Assembly (NCBI GenBank): GCA_958496175.1
Contig: OY292276.1
Span: 13,348,001 to 13,412,000 of the forward strand
DNA from: Sisyra terminalis
Taxonomy: Eukaryota > Arthropoda > Insecta > Neuroptera > Sisyridae
DNA: 64,000 nt
Reading direction: 5' to 3'
The first letter of the stretch is position 1. Every line of letters begins with the position of its first letter. The notes under the pieces are model-generated. The model had not been told where the DNA came from. It did not search any database and saw only the letters and a list, made by a program, of their open reading frames with translations. Of the stretch, positions 51,424 through 64,000 are shown piece by piece. A program made the translations under genes and the position numbers.

Positions 51424-51888
51424 CTGAAAGTTTCTAGTAGTTTATAACAGTTGTGTATTTTTTGAGATTTACAGATTGGCTGAAAAATAAATTAAAATGT
51501 ATTCTACAAAAAAATCATAACATATAATGATGGAATTATGCTGAGGTCCGTGACGTTGGGGCTTAGGGTTGCATTATTTTAGGGGTAGCAAAATATTTGC
51601 AATGCTTTATTGATTTTATAAGTTTTATGAGGATTGCTACGACTACCATTTCAATACTTTAGATTTAAGGAAGAATAATATGAAACAATGGTAAGTGAGG
51701 TATCGATAAAAATGCAAATCAAATAAATGGCGTAAGAACTTTATCCTTAGGTCATTAACTTTTTATTTTTCTGCGAAATTTATACTTCTGTAGACTTTGT
51801 AGTTAAAAATGTATCCCTTTTTGTATATTAAACTTTGTATAACAACACATATTTATAGCAATATAGTTAATTATCAGTAAATACTCAC

Positions 51889-54800
51889 CCCTTCTTTTGT
51901 ACATGCACAAGTGACGCATGGGGAAATTTTTTCTACTGCCCCATTTTTCAAAGTTACATGTTTTATTGTACAAGCTTTCTTATCCTTCCACAATGTAAGA
52001 TCAACCGATGGAATCGATTCACAATCCATAGATGGATTCCTATTTTGTAAATTATACAAAAAAATTAATTAGTTACTTAAACGAAATTGAAGCAGAAATA
52101 TTAAATTAAATATTTATGAGGGGTTGTATAAATTTTTTATATCCTAGATAAAAGCTATTAAATTAATTAAAGGGAGTGTAAAACGGTAGTTATAGATAGC
52201 GATACAAGCAAATAATCCCCTAATTCACTTTACTTTGTTAATTAATTTAAACAAATCGATGAAAGTATTATTTTTCATTTTTTTTAATATGCTTTATTTC
52301 GAAGGGAAAAGAAGCGGTTTTATGCAGTTACTTACAAAAATCGATCTGGCAAATCCATGACATGTTTTTGGACGAAATCTAAACGATCCATATTATCGCA
52401 TAAAATTCGGGCCAACGAAGCTTTTTTGATAGATTGCAACTGATTTGTACTGAATCTCACAAAGGGATCATTGTTTTCGTACCAAAAGCGATCGCATTTC
52501 CTTAATCGTCTGAATTGATGTCCTATGATACATGCAATTGTTGGGCCAATTACTCCTCCTGGGAGAGGAGTTTCTAGTAAACCTCCTGGAAATAAATCGA
52601 TATCATCCACATTTTTGTAAACTTTTTTCAAAGATTCAATCAATTGAATCGGAGTGGTATTTTGGAGGTCTTCGAAAGTTTTTGCACGTGTCAAGTTGCA
52701 ATATTCACGATAGTTATTGTACGAAGGAATTCCATGATCTCTTGCTGAAAAAAATTAAAAAATATAACTGGAAATTAACCCATTTAAAATAAAGAAAATA
52801 CCTCGTTGAACATTAGTAGCAGCCAAATCAAGACCTGAAAAGGGTTGTTTGCGATCTTCAAACAAGTGGTTTGTTACTTCTTGAGTAATAAAGGGATCCA
52901 AAGTTTCCATTGGCGTTACAATAATGCCTCGTAAAATTTCATCAATAATCCCTTCTTGAAATATTAATTCTGAATTAAAGAAATGATCCCGCAGGCGAAC
53001 ACTGGGTTCGATTCGTTCAAAATGGTGGTTAAGTCGAACAAATTTTGGTTTCAGTAAACTATGACCAAATCGATAAGCAGCTGCAGCAAATTCATTCAGA
53101 ATTGTTGCATCACAGTCGGAATCGTACCCTGAAAGAGCATTTGTAATATAAATTTTCACTTAAAAAACAAAAATTCTCACCCTTATAATAATCATCTTTT
53201 TCCAAAACCAAATTGAATTTTTTAATGTTATCCCATCCAAATATTCTGGGCAAAAACTCGTTAAATGCAATATGCTGAATGATTGCCCCTAAAATTTTTC
53301 TAGTCTCTTGATAGATAATTTCGTCGTCCCAGTGTGGATTTAATTCTTCTAATTGGGACGCAATTCGATTATGTTCCCGAAGAAAAACAGTATGTAAACA
53401 TGTTAATCCTGGTTGTTCACTGGCTCTTTCATCCCCTAAAAATGATTCAACTTAGATTAAACAATTTTTAAAGCATTTTCAAATACCAGCACGTAAACAA
53501 ATTCCATTCTTCGAACGACATTCTGGATGGGTACTAATTTTAGGTAAAAGTTCTTTTCGACCAGGAAATTCAGTCGCATTTAAAAGTCCTCCAAAAAACT
53601 TACGAAGAATCTTAGCTTCACAATTATCAGAGCCATAAATAAATGAACCATCGATATAGGCAGTTACTTGGCTCATTTGTTCTCGATATCCTAAAAAAAT
53701 TTTTTTTAGGTTTTTTAAAACTCAGAATTCATAAATGCAAACCTAGAGATAGTCTTCCTGGCAGTGATCTCGTTACGGGAATACATTTGGGAAATCCATC
53801 AAGTGAAAGTGGAAAGTATGGATCATTAGGAGGAACCGGAATCGGGATACAATCTGGATGAACAGTTTCCGCTGCATCACAAGGGGAGCAATCTAAAATT
53901 CCTCGTCCCATATGACCTTTATTAACGGGAGTATGAGTCAGTTCATGATCCATTAATTGAGCAAATTGCATTAACATTAGTGAATATCTGGTGTGAGGAT
54001 ATGTGTGGTCAGGGTGTAAATTTGATGATATTAACCGAGCACTTGGTAAGGGGTCTCCATCAACAGATGTTTGTCTAGGACTTGCAACTCCTACAATTAA
54101 TTTCACATAAAAATCTTAAAAACAATGATGTTAAATTTAAATACCATCGTCATAGGATGGTTGAAGAATTCTCAAAAAAGGTTTTAACGCTTGTCCATTT
54201 TTTGGATATTTTAAATTGTTACATCTTCCAGTTATAGTTCTATACTTGCTAGTATGATCACAAGGTCCATCTAAATCATCACAAACTGATTTTTCTGATT
54301 CCAAATCCATAACTTCAACAATATTGATATTTGGGAGTAAAGACATCACGTTTTTGATTCGTTCTAAATCATATTTATTGTTTTTTGTTTCTTGATCTTG
54401 ATGCTGACTGAAATATTAATTCAAAATAGATCTCCATTTGCGTTTTTTTATGATTCAAATAAATTACATTCTCAAGAAATCATTGACAAATCTTCTCGAA
54501 GCAAACTGGTAAATTAAAGAAGAATTTGCAATGATAGTAGCTTGTCGTTTTGGTCGGTTAAATCCAAAAGCTGCTCCAATTGATGATCGTGGATCTGCCA
54601 ATGGCTTTAAAGAAGCCATTTCTTTGTTCATAATTCGTTCCAAGTCTTGTCTGGCTTCTTGCATTGCTGCTTCTAGTAAATGTCTGTCAAGAACTATTTC
54701 TGGGTTAATTTCCTTCCATTTATCTAAGTTTACGTTTTCTGTTGAAGAACATCCTTGCATTGCATTTCTAAAATTTAAGGAATTTATTGTAACTCATAGT

Positions 54801-57652
54801 CTTTCTATTTTTATTGTTATATTTACAGGAAACTGTCTTTTCCGATGAAAACATTACGTTGGACTTTATTGATGAAATCACTATTGTCGCAAATGATCTT
54901 CGAAAGTGTAATTTTCCGAATTTCATTAAGTTGATCTAGTGTAAATGATGAGGGGGGCAAATTGTTTTCATACCAGTGCCTGTCTCCGTTTCGTAATCGT
55001 TTGAATTGTTCGCTTAAAATGCAAGCGAATGTTGGTCCAACTAAAGCTCCGTCTTCCGTAAGTTCAGAGAGAGCTCCTGTGAATAAATCAATATCTGCTA
55101 CGTCTCTGAAATAATATTATATAAATCGGAAGTTGCTTATTTTTTATTTCCACTTTCTACTTGTAAACTTTTTGCAGGGATCTTATCACATTTTCAGGGA
55201 TAAATTCAGCTAAGTCTGCAAACGTGTTAACGGGAGGCAGCTTACAAAAATTCCGCCATTCAACATAAGCTGGTAAGCCGTGATCGCGACCTCTTTGAAT
55301 AATTTGAGAAGCCATGTCAAGACCTCCACCTGAACAACGAAATCTAAAATTTTCATATTATTTATAGCTTTTTATTGAAACCGTAAGAGTACCTTGATAT
55401 CTTTGATCTTTGAACATTGAATTAAGCAAAACGTCGTTGATGGAGTTATCTGCATTTCTGGCATTTCCGTGCAACATTCCCTGCAATACTCTGTCGGCCC
55501 CCCCGTATTCATATAGGGTAAAAGGGGCATAGAAAGAGGTGAGCAATGACTGTTCGCCGAGCTTTTCACCACGTTGGTTAAACACTGATAATACATTTGG
55601 AAGTAATGAGGTCACTGAGCTTAATGCTGCCGTCGCTACGCTATTAGCGACCGTAGGATTTATGTTGATGTCGTAATTATGGTAATATGTCGCAGATTCA
55701 AGATTTAAATTGTGCCTTACTATATTTCTCTGGAATGAAATTGAAAAGGAAAAAATGAATTCATTTAATTATTTGTAAAGTATATCTTTGAACTCTTGTA
55801 ATTAAATGCACCCTCTTTGGAAAATCTCCACAATATTTTCAACGTTTAATAGATACAAAGTTTTGAAGCCTTCCAGATCATTCTAATCTATTCTATAAAA
55901 GTCCCTTTTTGTAAAATAAATGAAATTGAATAGCTCTAGAATTTAATCCAAAAAGGCAATAACAATATTGTCTGAATAACATTTCCCGTTTGTAATTAAC
56001 AGTGAAATTGTCAATAAAATAATGAAAATATCGTTGAGAATTGTCCAACGAGGCTATTTTGTATCATTCATAAAAATTCCCGCAAAACATTCATTTTCGA
56101 ATAAACTTTTATATGATCTATTGATTGATGCAACACTTCCTAACCTCGCCTAATAAAATCGGCAGATATTCTCGATACGTTATATGCTGAATAGCGGCAA
56201 TAACAATTTTACGAGTTTCTTGAAAAATAGTTTCATCGCTCCAATGCGGATTTAATTTGGCCAAGTAACGAGCGATTTTATTATGCTGTCGCAACCACAA
56301 CGTGTACATAACAGACAACCCCACATGCTCGTTCGATCTCACATCCCCCGACAAAAAACAACCCCTGCAATTTCAAAACCAACATTAACCATCATACTCC
56401 TCATTAAATTGAAAAATATTACTTCGTCTTAATATCCAAACGACAAAAATTATTCGCCGGCATTAATGGCATTATGGAACTTCCCGAGCTTTCTTGGCTT
56501 CGTAATAAACCATTTTTAAACAGCCGCAGTAAATTCGAGTCACTTCTGGAAGATCCATAGATTTGAGAGGCATCCAGAAAAGAAGTGGCTTGATTGATTT
56601 GCTCTCGAGGACCCATAGTGCAGTCGGTTCGAGTTGCAGTTGCCGATCGGACAAATTCTTGACACTTTTCTCGTTTGGGACTGAAAATTGGATCGTTTAG
56701 AGGAATTCTTATGGGAAAGCATTCTGGATGGAATTCATCGATTGTTACGCCACAACATTTGAGTTTTTTTCCATTGTGTCCTAAGAAAAAATGTTTAACT
56801 CTCGTTTAAGAAAAGAATGTTATGGTTTTACCGGTCATTTGAGGAGTGTGTGATAAGTCATGGGAAATAAATTCTCCCCAGACTGCTGCTATTGTCATTA
56901 GATGTTTATGTTCTTTGTCTGATTTTGAATGGACTGCTAAAGAAATTTCTCGAGGACTTGGTAGAGTTTCAGTGTCAGTAATGCCTCCACCTCGAGGAAG
57001 GCTAATTCCATCGGCATAGTCCGGAAGTAAGAATCTACTATAAGCACTATTTGCTGTTCCCCAGTGAGGATTTAGTACATTATTGCAATATCCTGAAAAA
57101 GCTCGATATTTTCGAGGTTGGCAAGGTTTGTCTTTGAATGTAAGGCATTGTTTGGCAACATTTGTTCTACTGATATCGGTATCTTTTAATCCCAACATGA
57201 TTTGTTCCCGAGACAATTTATACCTGAAAAACAGTATCTTTTAAATAAAGGAAAAATTACAATATTCTTTTATCATACTCTTCAGCCAAATATCTAGTAG
57301 CTTCTTCTAAAATTAAAGCTGTTATACTCAAATTCTTAGCGACTGGATTCATTGAATGAGAAGTTGCCATATACCATGCCGGACTTCCTTGAGGTATTTC
57401 AATTCCTTCGAAGAAATTCTCATGAAAGTAATTGAATTACATAAATAAATGTTTACTGTACCTCTTTCGTAAACATCACGAAACAATTCTTCCATATCTC
57501 TGTCAGCTTGATTTATGAGTACTGTAACGTCTTCGGCATTCATTTCCGGCATATCAACAAACAGAGTCGCTGGCGAAGTGAAGGCGGTGAAACAGAAATG
57601 CAAACATTGCAGTATAATACAGAGAAATATCAATTTCGTCCGTACAGGATTT
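51889..57652 (-). CDS. double-domain animal heme peroxidase (CG10211-like)
   Basis: A secreted peroxidasin/peroxinectin-superfamily protein. Sixteen exons join in frame: 57652-57462, 57405-57279, 57223-56832, 56780-56423, 56364-56145, 55729-55393, 55329-55161, 55105-54827, 54767-54468, 54407-54145, 54090-53743, 53690-53487, 53435-53181, 53128-52802, 52744-52336, 52039-51889. That is about 1443 residues, with the first and last exons missing. A hydrophobic [19 protein letters not shown] is the signal peptide; its ATG must be in an unseen upstream exon. Domain 1 (about 110-690) has HDLSHTP but E and S replace the usual Gln and heme-ester Asp, LRQHN lacks the second ester Glu, and [10 protein letters not shown] stands where FRFGHSL should give the proximal His. 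Domain 2 (about 815-1370) is complete: [28 protein letters not shown] furin-type RPKR lies between them. A vWC-like Cys tail follows. Confidence 0.93.
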
Positions 57653-58682
57653 CTGGAAATTAATAGGAAACAATAAATTAATTTAACGATATTTTGTGTT
57701 GAAGACAAATTGATTTTGACGTTCGTTAATTAAAGTTTATATTTATAACAAACCCATCAAATGCATATGTGTGCTTTTATATTCGCGATTTATGTTTGGC
57801 GTTATATTAAAATTTGAATCGGTGTTTTTGAGTGATTTATTTGCATGTGGATCTTCGATACATAAATATTGCTCAATTTATTTACGTGGGATGTTAATTG
57901 AAACATGTGTATGTATGTCTTAGCGATTGTTAGGGATTTGATTGATTTCAGAATTTTTTGAATATTTTCATTTTATAGTAATTTTATTTTAGACGTTGTA
58001 AGATTAAAATAGATACCTGATGAATATAATATAGTTTGCTTTATCGTTTTTGAATTCAGAATTAAAAATCATTTTACTCAATTTCGGTAAATAATATAAT
58101 AGATTCATGATGATTCATTATTATCTTTATGGCGATATAATTTCGATTTCTGTATATCTTTTTTACTCTACAAACAACACAAAACGGCTATTTAAAAGAT
58201 TAAGTCTTCAAATAAGTATTTTTACTACAGGTTTTTAAACCTAAAAACGAAGAATATCAGGATAATTAAAGGCCTGTTACCAGGGGTGTTATAAGGGTTA
58301 AATTTATTTTGAATTTAAACAACCCGCTTTGATCCTTTTGATAGTATGGTATAAAAAAGAAAATGCTGATTTACCATGCTATCTTTTCATATGATCATAA
58401 TCTGTAAAATCCTGACAAAGCTCTAGGGTCAACATTTTCCAATTATTTTATAGGATCACAATTTTGTTTTTGAGTAATCTAATTTATCGCAAAGTTATAA
58501 AAAATAAATAATGTAAATTGTGGAAAATAAGTCCTATTGCATTGAAATCAATAGTATTATCGCTTTTTTTTAACAATTTTAATTTAAGGATAACAAAAAA
58601 TGATGCTATTACTGCAAAGATGGTTAATTCGTAAGGCAAAGTAGACACGTGTCTAGGGGGGCGAGGGACAAACGAAAGGGGC
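57653..58682. other. upstream of the peroxidase gene
   Basis: It should contain, or lead to, the missing first exon, but I find no short ATG exon with a phase-2 donor that I would defend. AT-rich with no repeat recognised. The minus frame at 58484-58741 runs into the hAT MITE and is not a gene. Confidence 0.4.
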
Positions 58683-58690
58683 GACGTGAG

Positions 58691-58965
58691 TAGGGATGTA
58701 ACGTTGCTCATAAAAACATCGATATTTTTAAAACATTTCATAAAAACATCGATGTTAAAACCATTGAAGTTTATGAACGATATATTGATGTTTGAAAAAA
58801 TCTACAAATCTACGCCTTAAACTGCAAGAGATATCTGTTTCTGTGTGTAGCTGTAGAAAAACGACGTATCATTGATTTTTGGGTTGTAACATCGATGTTA
58901 AAACATCGATATTTATGAACAATGTATCGATATTTGAAAAAATCGATGCAACGTTTATATCTCTA
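58691..58965. mobile_element. hAT-type MITE with ATCGAT-rich interior
   Basis: The inverted ends are TAGGGATGTAACGTTGC and (reverse complement of the right end) TAGAGATATAAACGTTGC, matching the hAT YAGNG start. The flanks GACGTGAG (58683-58690) and GACGCGAG (58966-58973) form an 8-bp target duplication with one mismatch. The interior is rich in AACATCGAT and its complement, arranged symmetrically. There is no coding capacity. Confidence 0.8.
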
Positions 58966-58973
58966 GACGCGAG

Positions 58974-61900
58974 AGCTTAAAAAAATTCATATGTACTTAA
59001 CATTAATTGAGTTAGTAAGTATACATCGCATATAGTATAAAAGAGTATTTAATTCTATAGAGATATTGAGCTTTCAAAGTGTATAGGTGATAGGTGCGAA
59101 GATTAAGGCTTCTGCATGAATAGGTACACGGAAAAAATTATTGTCGCTACAATAGTTGAGAATGCTACAAGTAGGGGGAAAAAATGCTAACTCCAACTTG
59201 AAGTAACCGTCACCATATATGTAGTAGCCATCAATATTTACTATTACTAGTACTAGTAATAGTAGTAATAGTAAGTAATAGTACTAGTACTAGTTTATAG
59301 TAGGTATATAGTCGCTAAAAAGCGCCAATGAGGTGGTAACCTAGGACATTCTTGACATCTAATCCGCCTCTGTATCATTATGCATAGTGGTCGGTAAGTT
59401 TTAACTATAAAAATTTTTGTTTCATGCACTCTAAGTGCCAATTTTTTTTTCAAGTAGATAGTAATAAAATATTGGACCAACGTATCGGTCTTATGAAATT
59501 AGGTTATTAAAAAGTAAATAAGCAATAAATCTTCTTTAAAATAAAATCTGAAACGTTAAGCAATTGAAGATACCTATTAGTTGAATAAAATATCGCATGT
59601 ATTAATAATTTTTTTCCTCCATACTTTGATAAGTTTACGAGCCATAAACTATTTTCAGTTATTTCCGATAAACACGACACGGCCACAAATTTTCCGTGGA
59701 ACACATACTCGTATTTTACACAAGTAACGACCAGAACAAACGCTTCGATATTTAATTTAATACGAATAATATAATAATCGCCATAAATCATGCATTTCAA
59801 TAGAACCAACCGGAATCTATTTTGTCAAATGGCAGTCACCAAAACCGAATCCAAAAATAACAATCAAAGGTATGATTGTTTGTTGATTGGCATTATGCCA
59901 TTTTATTGCCGGCAATATGCCGTTCTTTCTAATCGTAGATTGCAATGTAAACAGAAATCATAGCAAAGCAAAAAAAATATTAGTTTTGTAAATAGCTATT
60001 TGGAAAAGTTCTTTTGCTTTTCAAGTTCAAAAGAAATAGTCAATCGGTCAATGGCGTTAAGAAGTTTACCATAAACTATTTTATTTACTCTTCTTTTATC
60101 GTATTTTTAGAATTTCAATATGCTTTATTTTTTTATTTTCTTGGTTATTAAATAATTAATATATATTTCTGTAATGTTATTATTATAGAATGATGAAATT
60201 TTCTCAAGTGTTTTTATGAAAATCCCCGGAAATCTGTTGGTTTCGAACACTTAAAATACTAAATAGTTTACCGTAATCTTCTCGAGATTAATAATGAGAA
60301 ATTAATTTAATTTTATAAATCTAAATTTATATGTTCAAGATTTTTTTTTGTAAATTATTTGCAATAAACAAATCAATGGTTGAAGTTGAATTATATTTTT
60401 CTCAAATTAATTTGCATTGTTTGTATAAACAATAAACATGTATCTAAAATTATAACAATTTAAATTTTGAAGGAAATATTACCAAACAATATTTTTTTAT
60501 AAACTTTAAACAAATTTCATAAAAATTAGTTCAAATAACCGATATGAAAATCTTTGGAGCAAAAAATTATAAGTAGAACATACTTAAATTATTAATAATT
60601 TGAACTGCTTTTGGAAATTGGTGGTAGTTTTTTAGAGTTGTACTTTAAAATTAAGTAGCAAATTTTACATAAAACAAATTTTATTGATTCATTGAATGAA
60701 TTTTTATGAACCGATTTTTTCAAATTATAAATTCTTTGAAATTTTGACCTTCCAGCAATTCGGTTACTTTCTAGCATTGTTTTATATGTATTTGGTAAAT
60801 GTAATGATTCTATGGACATGGTGTATATTAATAGCCTTATTGTAAGGCAAAAATTTAATTTATTGAAATCAATTGAACTTCGATGTAAAACCCCAAAGTT
60901 TACTTATCAGAGAACTTACATATACTTTTTTAAAACACATGTATTTCAATATTTTTTTTTATTGTTTTCCGCTGAAAAATGGGCCAAACGACAGAGGTAT
61001 ATTAACATGTAAATAACACCCAATTGTGAACCATATGGCTTTTAAATTTATATTTAGCAAGCACATTGTGAAAATTCGTTTTAATTATTATTAAACAAAA
61101 ATCTCATATTACCGACGAGAAAATATTTGTCTCTCAAGCAACAATAAGCAATTATTGCTGAATCCATACATATTTATCTCTCATTCATTGTCAACGTAAG
61201 CATTTTGACACGCAAAATATAAAAGAAAACACGAACTAATGCGTTTTACACTTATTGGCAGGTTTTTCCTTTCCAAATTGTGCAACTGCACCAAAACGAA
61301 AAAGAAAAGTGGAAAGATTTTTCCAGATAAACAAAAAATCATAAATCCAAAAAATATGAAATTAAATTATCACAATATAAAGTTTCCGTAATTAAAAACA
61401 AGTTAATGTTAATAAAAGATCTATCAAACAATTTGTCTTGTTTTAAATGATTTTAATTTTTCCTGAGTTTCTAAAAGAAAACATGTTTCGACAAACAATA
61501 CCATTGTCTTTTCCATTTCACCAAATTTTCCTAACCGGAAATTGACAAATAGACATTCAAGTCTTCATTATTCTTTGTTTTGGATACATACGGAAATGAT
61601 CAAATGTCGTGATATCATTAATTAATGGCTACTTAAATGTCGGATTGTCGATTGCATAAGTTCCGTCTCCGTGCATTATTTAAGTGCAATTAGTGTTGTT
61701 TTTGGGTGATGGGTCACTCACTGGTATAGTGTTGTACAACTTTTGGTTTTAGCAAAAAGAAAAAAAAAGATGCGTTAATGAGAAGTTGATGATGGCACAA
61801 ATAGATAGAGAAAGTGATTATATACAAACTCGTTTATGTATATTTCCAATTAAGTGCACACTATTCCATTGTAGTGGCCTCGGAAGAAACAATTAGATCT

Positions 61901-62082
61901 TTCCTAAGGGTCTCAATTAAAAAGAGGATATCTCAATTAATTTAAAGTAGCGAAATGATTTGAAGATTTATTTAATAGAAAATTGCTGTTGGTTTCAAGG
62001 GATTTATAAGTATTATAAAGAAAACTACATTTGTTTTTAGAATAATCACCTTTTATTAAAATTGACAAAGAAAAATTTGAGT
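58974..62082. other. intergenic, no gene seen
   Basis: AT-rich with no supported gene. An imperfect ACTAGT/AATAGT simple repeat lies at about 59230-59296. Short frames (59295-59809 minus, 60592-60819 minus, 60812-61012 plus) are unsupported. Confidence 0.5.
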
Positions 62083-63266
62083 ATTTTCTACTGAAATTAT
62101 TCAAAATAAACAAACTATACCTACGTATAAAAATAATTTTTTTTATGATAAATTTAAATATTTTTTGTACATGAATTGTAAATATTATATTAAACTCTAT
62201 TAAACAACTTTCTAGAAGTAATATTGAAAAAAAAAAATTTGCCACAAATTTGCTACTACTTAATATATTTTCATTGTAAGACTAATAATTTAAAATTAGT
62301 ATCAATTAATTAATTTCTTGTTATTAATAGCAAAAAGATTACAGAGGAATTTTAAGTTGTTGAAGTATTTGGCTTCAAATTCAATTGACTTCCGGGGACT
62401 TGCATAAAACACTTATGAGAGTTTAATTATTTTGTTATAATTGAAGAAATTTAACTATCTTCGTAACATTATTTGACGTTTTATTTTATTTAACTAAATT
62501 ATAAAATATAAAAAATAAATAAAAGTTATAAATTGAAGGGATAACTTTGGAAACCTCAAAATTTTTTTAAGAAAATTCATCATACAGCTCAAGTTACTGA
62601 AGAGAACTAGAAATGTTATGTAATGTAACAAGTAGACTGTAGATATAATATTTCAAGTAGATTCAAGAAAAACAAAATTGCATATTTCTACTGAAATTAT
62701 TCAAAATAAACAAACTATACCTATAAAGATTTTTTTTTTAAATTTATGATTAATTTATAGATTTTATACATGAATTGTAAATATTATATAAGCTCTACTA
62801 AACAACTTTCCAGAAGTAATATTGGAAAAAAAAATTGTCACAAATTTGCTAACAATTAATATATTTTCATTGTAAGACAAATCATTTAAAATTGATATCA
62901 ATAAATTAGTTTCTTGTTATTAATAGCAAAAAGATTACAAAGAAATTTTAAGTTGTTGAAGTATTTGGCATCAAATTCATCTGATTTTTGGGGGTTTGCA
63001 TAAAACACTTATGAGAGTTTAAATATTTTGTTATATTTGAAGAAATTTAACTATCGTCGTAACATTATTTGACGTTTTATTTTCTTTAACTAAATTATAA
63101 AATATAAAAAAAAAACAAAATAAAAGTTATAAATTGAGTGGATAACTTTTGACAACTCAAAATTTTTTAAGAAAACTCATCATATAGCTGAAGATACTGA
63201 AGAGAGCTAGAAATGTTATGTAATATAACAAGTAGACTGTAGATAACATTTCAAGTAGATTCAAGA
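62083..63266. repeat. tandem duplication of a ~600-bp unit
   Basis: Unit 1 (about 62083-62668) and unit 2 (about 62683-63266) are direct copies with a near-constant 600-base offset. Both start TTTCTACTGAAATTATTCAA and end TTTCAAGTAGATTCAAGA. Scattered substitutions and short indels separate them. No inverted termini and no open frame shared by both units are visible. Confidence 0.85.
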
Positions 63267-64000
63267 CTCTTAGGATACGAACACAATGCTTGGGATTTGG
63301 AGTTGGACTATTGACATATACTCTAATTAGTACGGTTTTCCGTCATAACAAGAAAGTCATTTAAAAAATTTGTTGAAACATAAATTTAAAAAAAAGTTGT
63401 TTCGTAATTGCAATGTTAGAAGAAGAAAATAATAAAGGTATGTTTTCCATTTTCAAAAGTAATGTAATAAAGTTTGTACTAAAGGAATGTATATATTAAA
63501 CTAATATTTTTAGTATAGTAGAATAAGTAAAATGGAAATACGGATTTATGAAGTAAATGGTTTAGAATTATTTACTTATCATTGGAGAATCTAATAAAAT
63601 ATAAATAAGTACTGGGAAATTGTTGTATGATAAGTCATTATAGGATTTCAAAAGGAGAAAACCTATTTCAAATCTATGTGAAAAGCATTGAAAACAAAAC
63701 CCAAATCAAATGTTAGAGAAGTGTTAAATAAAAATAAATAAAAATAAACGCATTATCGAAATTAAAATATATTATACTCAAGGAAAATTACGGTTAAAAG
63801 TTAAAAGCATGAATTTCTTGATTGGAAAATTAGAACCAAAAGCTTAGAAATGGTTGCTAATGTATTACGTATAAAATATTGTACTACGTAGATCAAAATA
63901 AAGATTTTCAAGATCGAAAATATTAGTTTAGAAACTTTTTTTGAAACAAATTCATATGCCATCGGTTGGTTTTATTCAAACGTAAACCTATATGCTTTTA
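63267..64000. other. intergenic, no gene seen
   Basis: AT-rich to the window edge, with no open frame or repeat that I can support. Confidence 0.5.

Overview
The window is AT-rich nuclear DNA from an insect. The genes have introns with GT-AG boundaries, and the protein set (IKK-epsilon/TBK1, krasavietz/BZW, GBA2, a double-domain heme peroxidase) is arthropod-like. I suspect a beetle, but that is an impression, not proof. There is no sign of operons, ribosome binding sites or CRISPR.

Layout. Positions 1-24,150 are a gene-poor, repeat-rich stretch. It holds foldback MITEs, a tandem duplication with a MITE at its junction, a Tc1-like deletion derivative, two tRNA-derived SINE copies, two non-LTR reverse-transcriptase relics, a hAT element with a perfect 8-bp target duplication, and a palindrome with a hammerhead-like core in its loop. 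A few GC-richer patches there look like isolated exons. Positions 24,164-40,800 are gene-dense. Three plus-strand genes follow one another: TBK1/IKK-epsilon (single coding exon), krasavietz/BZW (3 coding exons) and GBA2 (11 coding exons). A minus-strand gene for a secreted Gly/Leu-repeat protein then converges on GBA2. Positions 43,200-45,200 hold a LINE/SINE-like tail and a second Tc1-like copy. A GC-richer, apparently intronless GT11 alpha-1,2-fucosyltransferase gene lies at 46,189-47,193. Positions 51,889-57,652 carry a minus-strand heme peroxidase with two peroxidase domains, of which the first is degenerate. The rest to 64,000 is intergenic, with a hAT MITE and a 600-bp tandem duplication.

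The genes are not a pathway. TBK1 is innate-immune and cytoskeletal signalling, BZW is translation control, GBA2 is glucosylceramide breakdown, and the fucosyltransferase and peroxidase act in the secretory pathway. All multi-exon models were joined by hand from splice signals, and reading-frame continuity was checked at every junction.

The most interesting items are: the two-domain peroxidase whose first domain has lost its heme ligands and is followed by a furin-type site; the unrecognised Gly/Leu-repeat secreted protein; hammerhead-like motifs in a palindrome loop and in a GBA2 intron; a MITE sitting exactly at a tandem-duplication junction, with a Tc1-like filled/empty site pair; and an unannotated exon-like open frame at 16,859-17,050.
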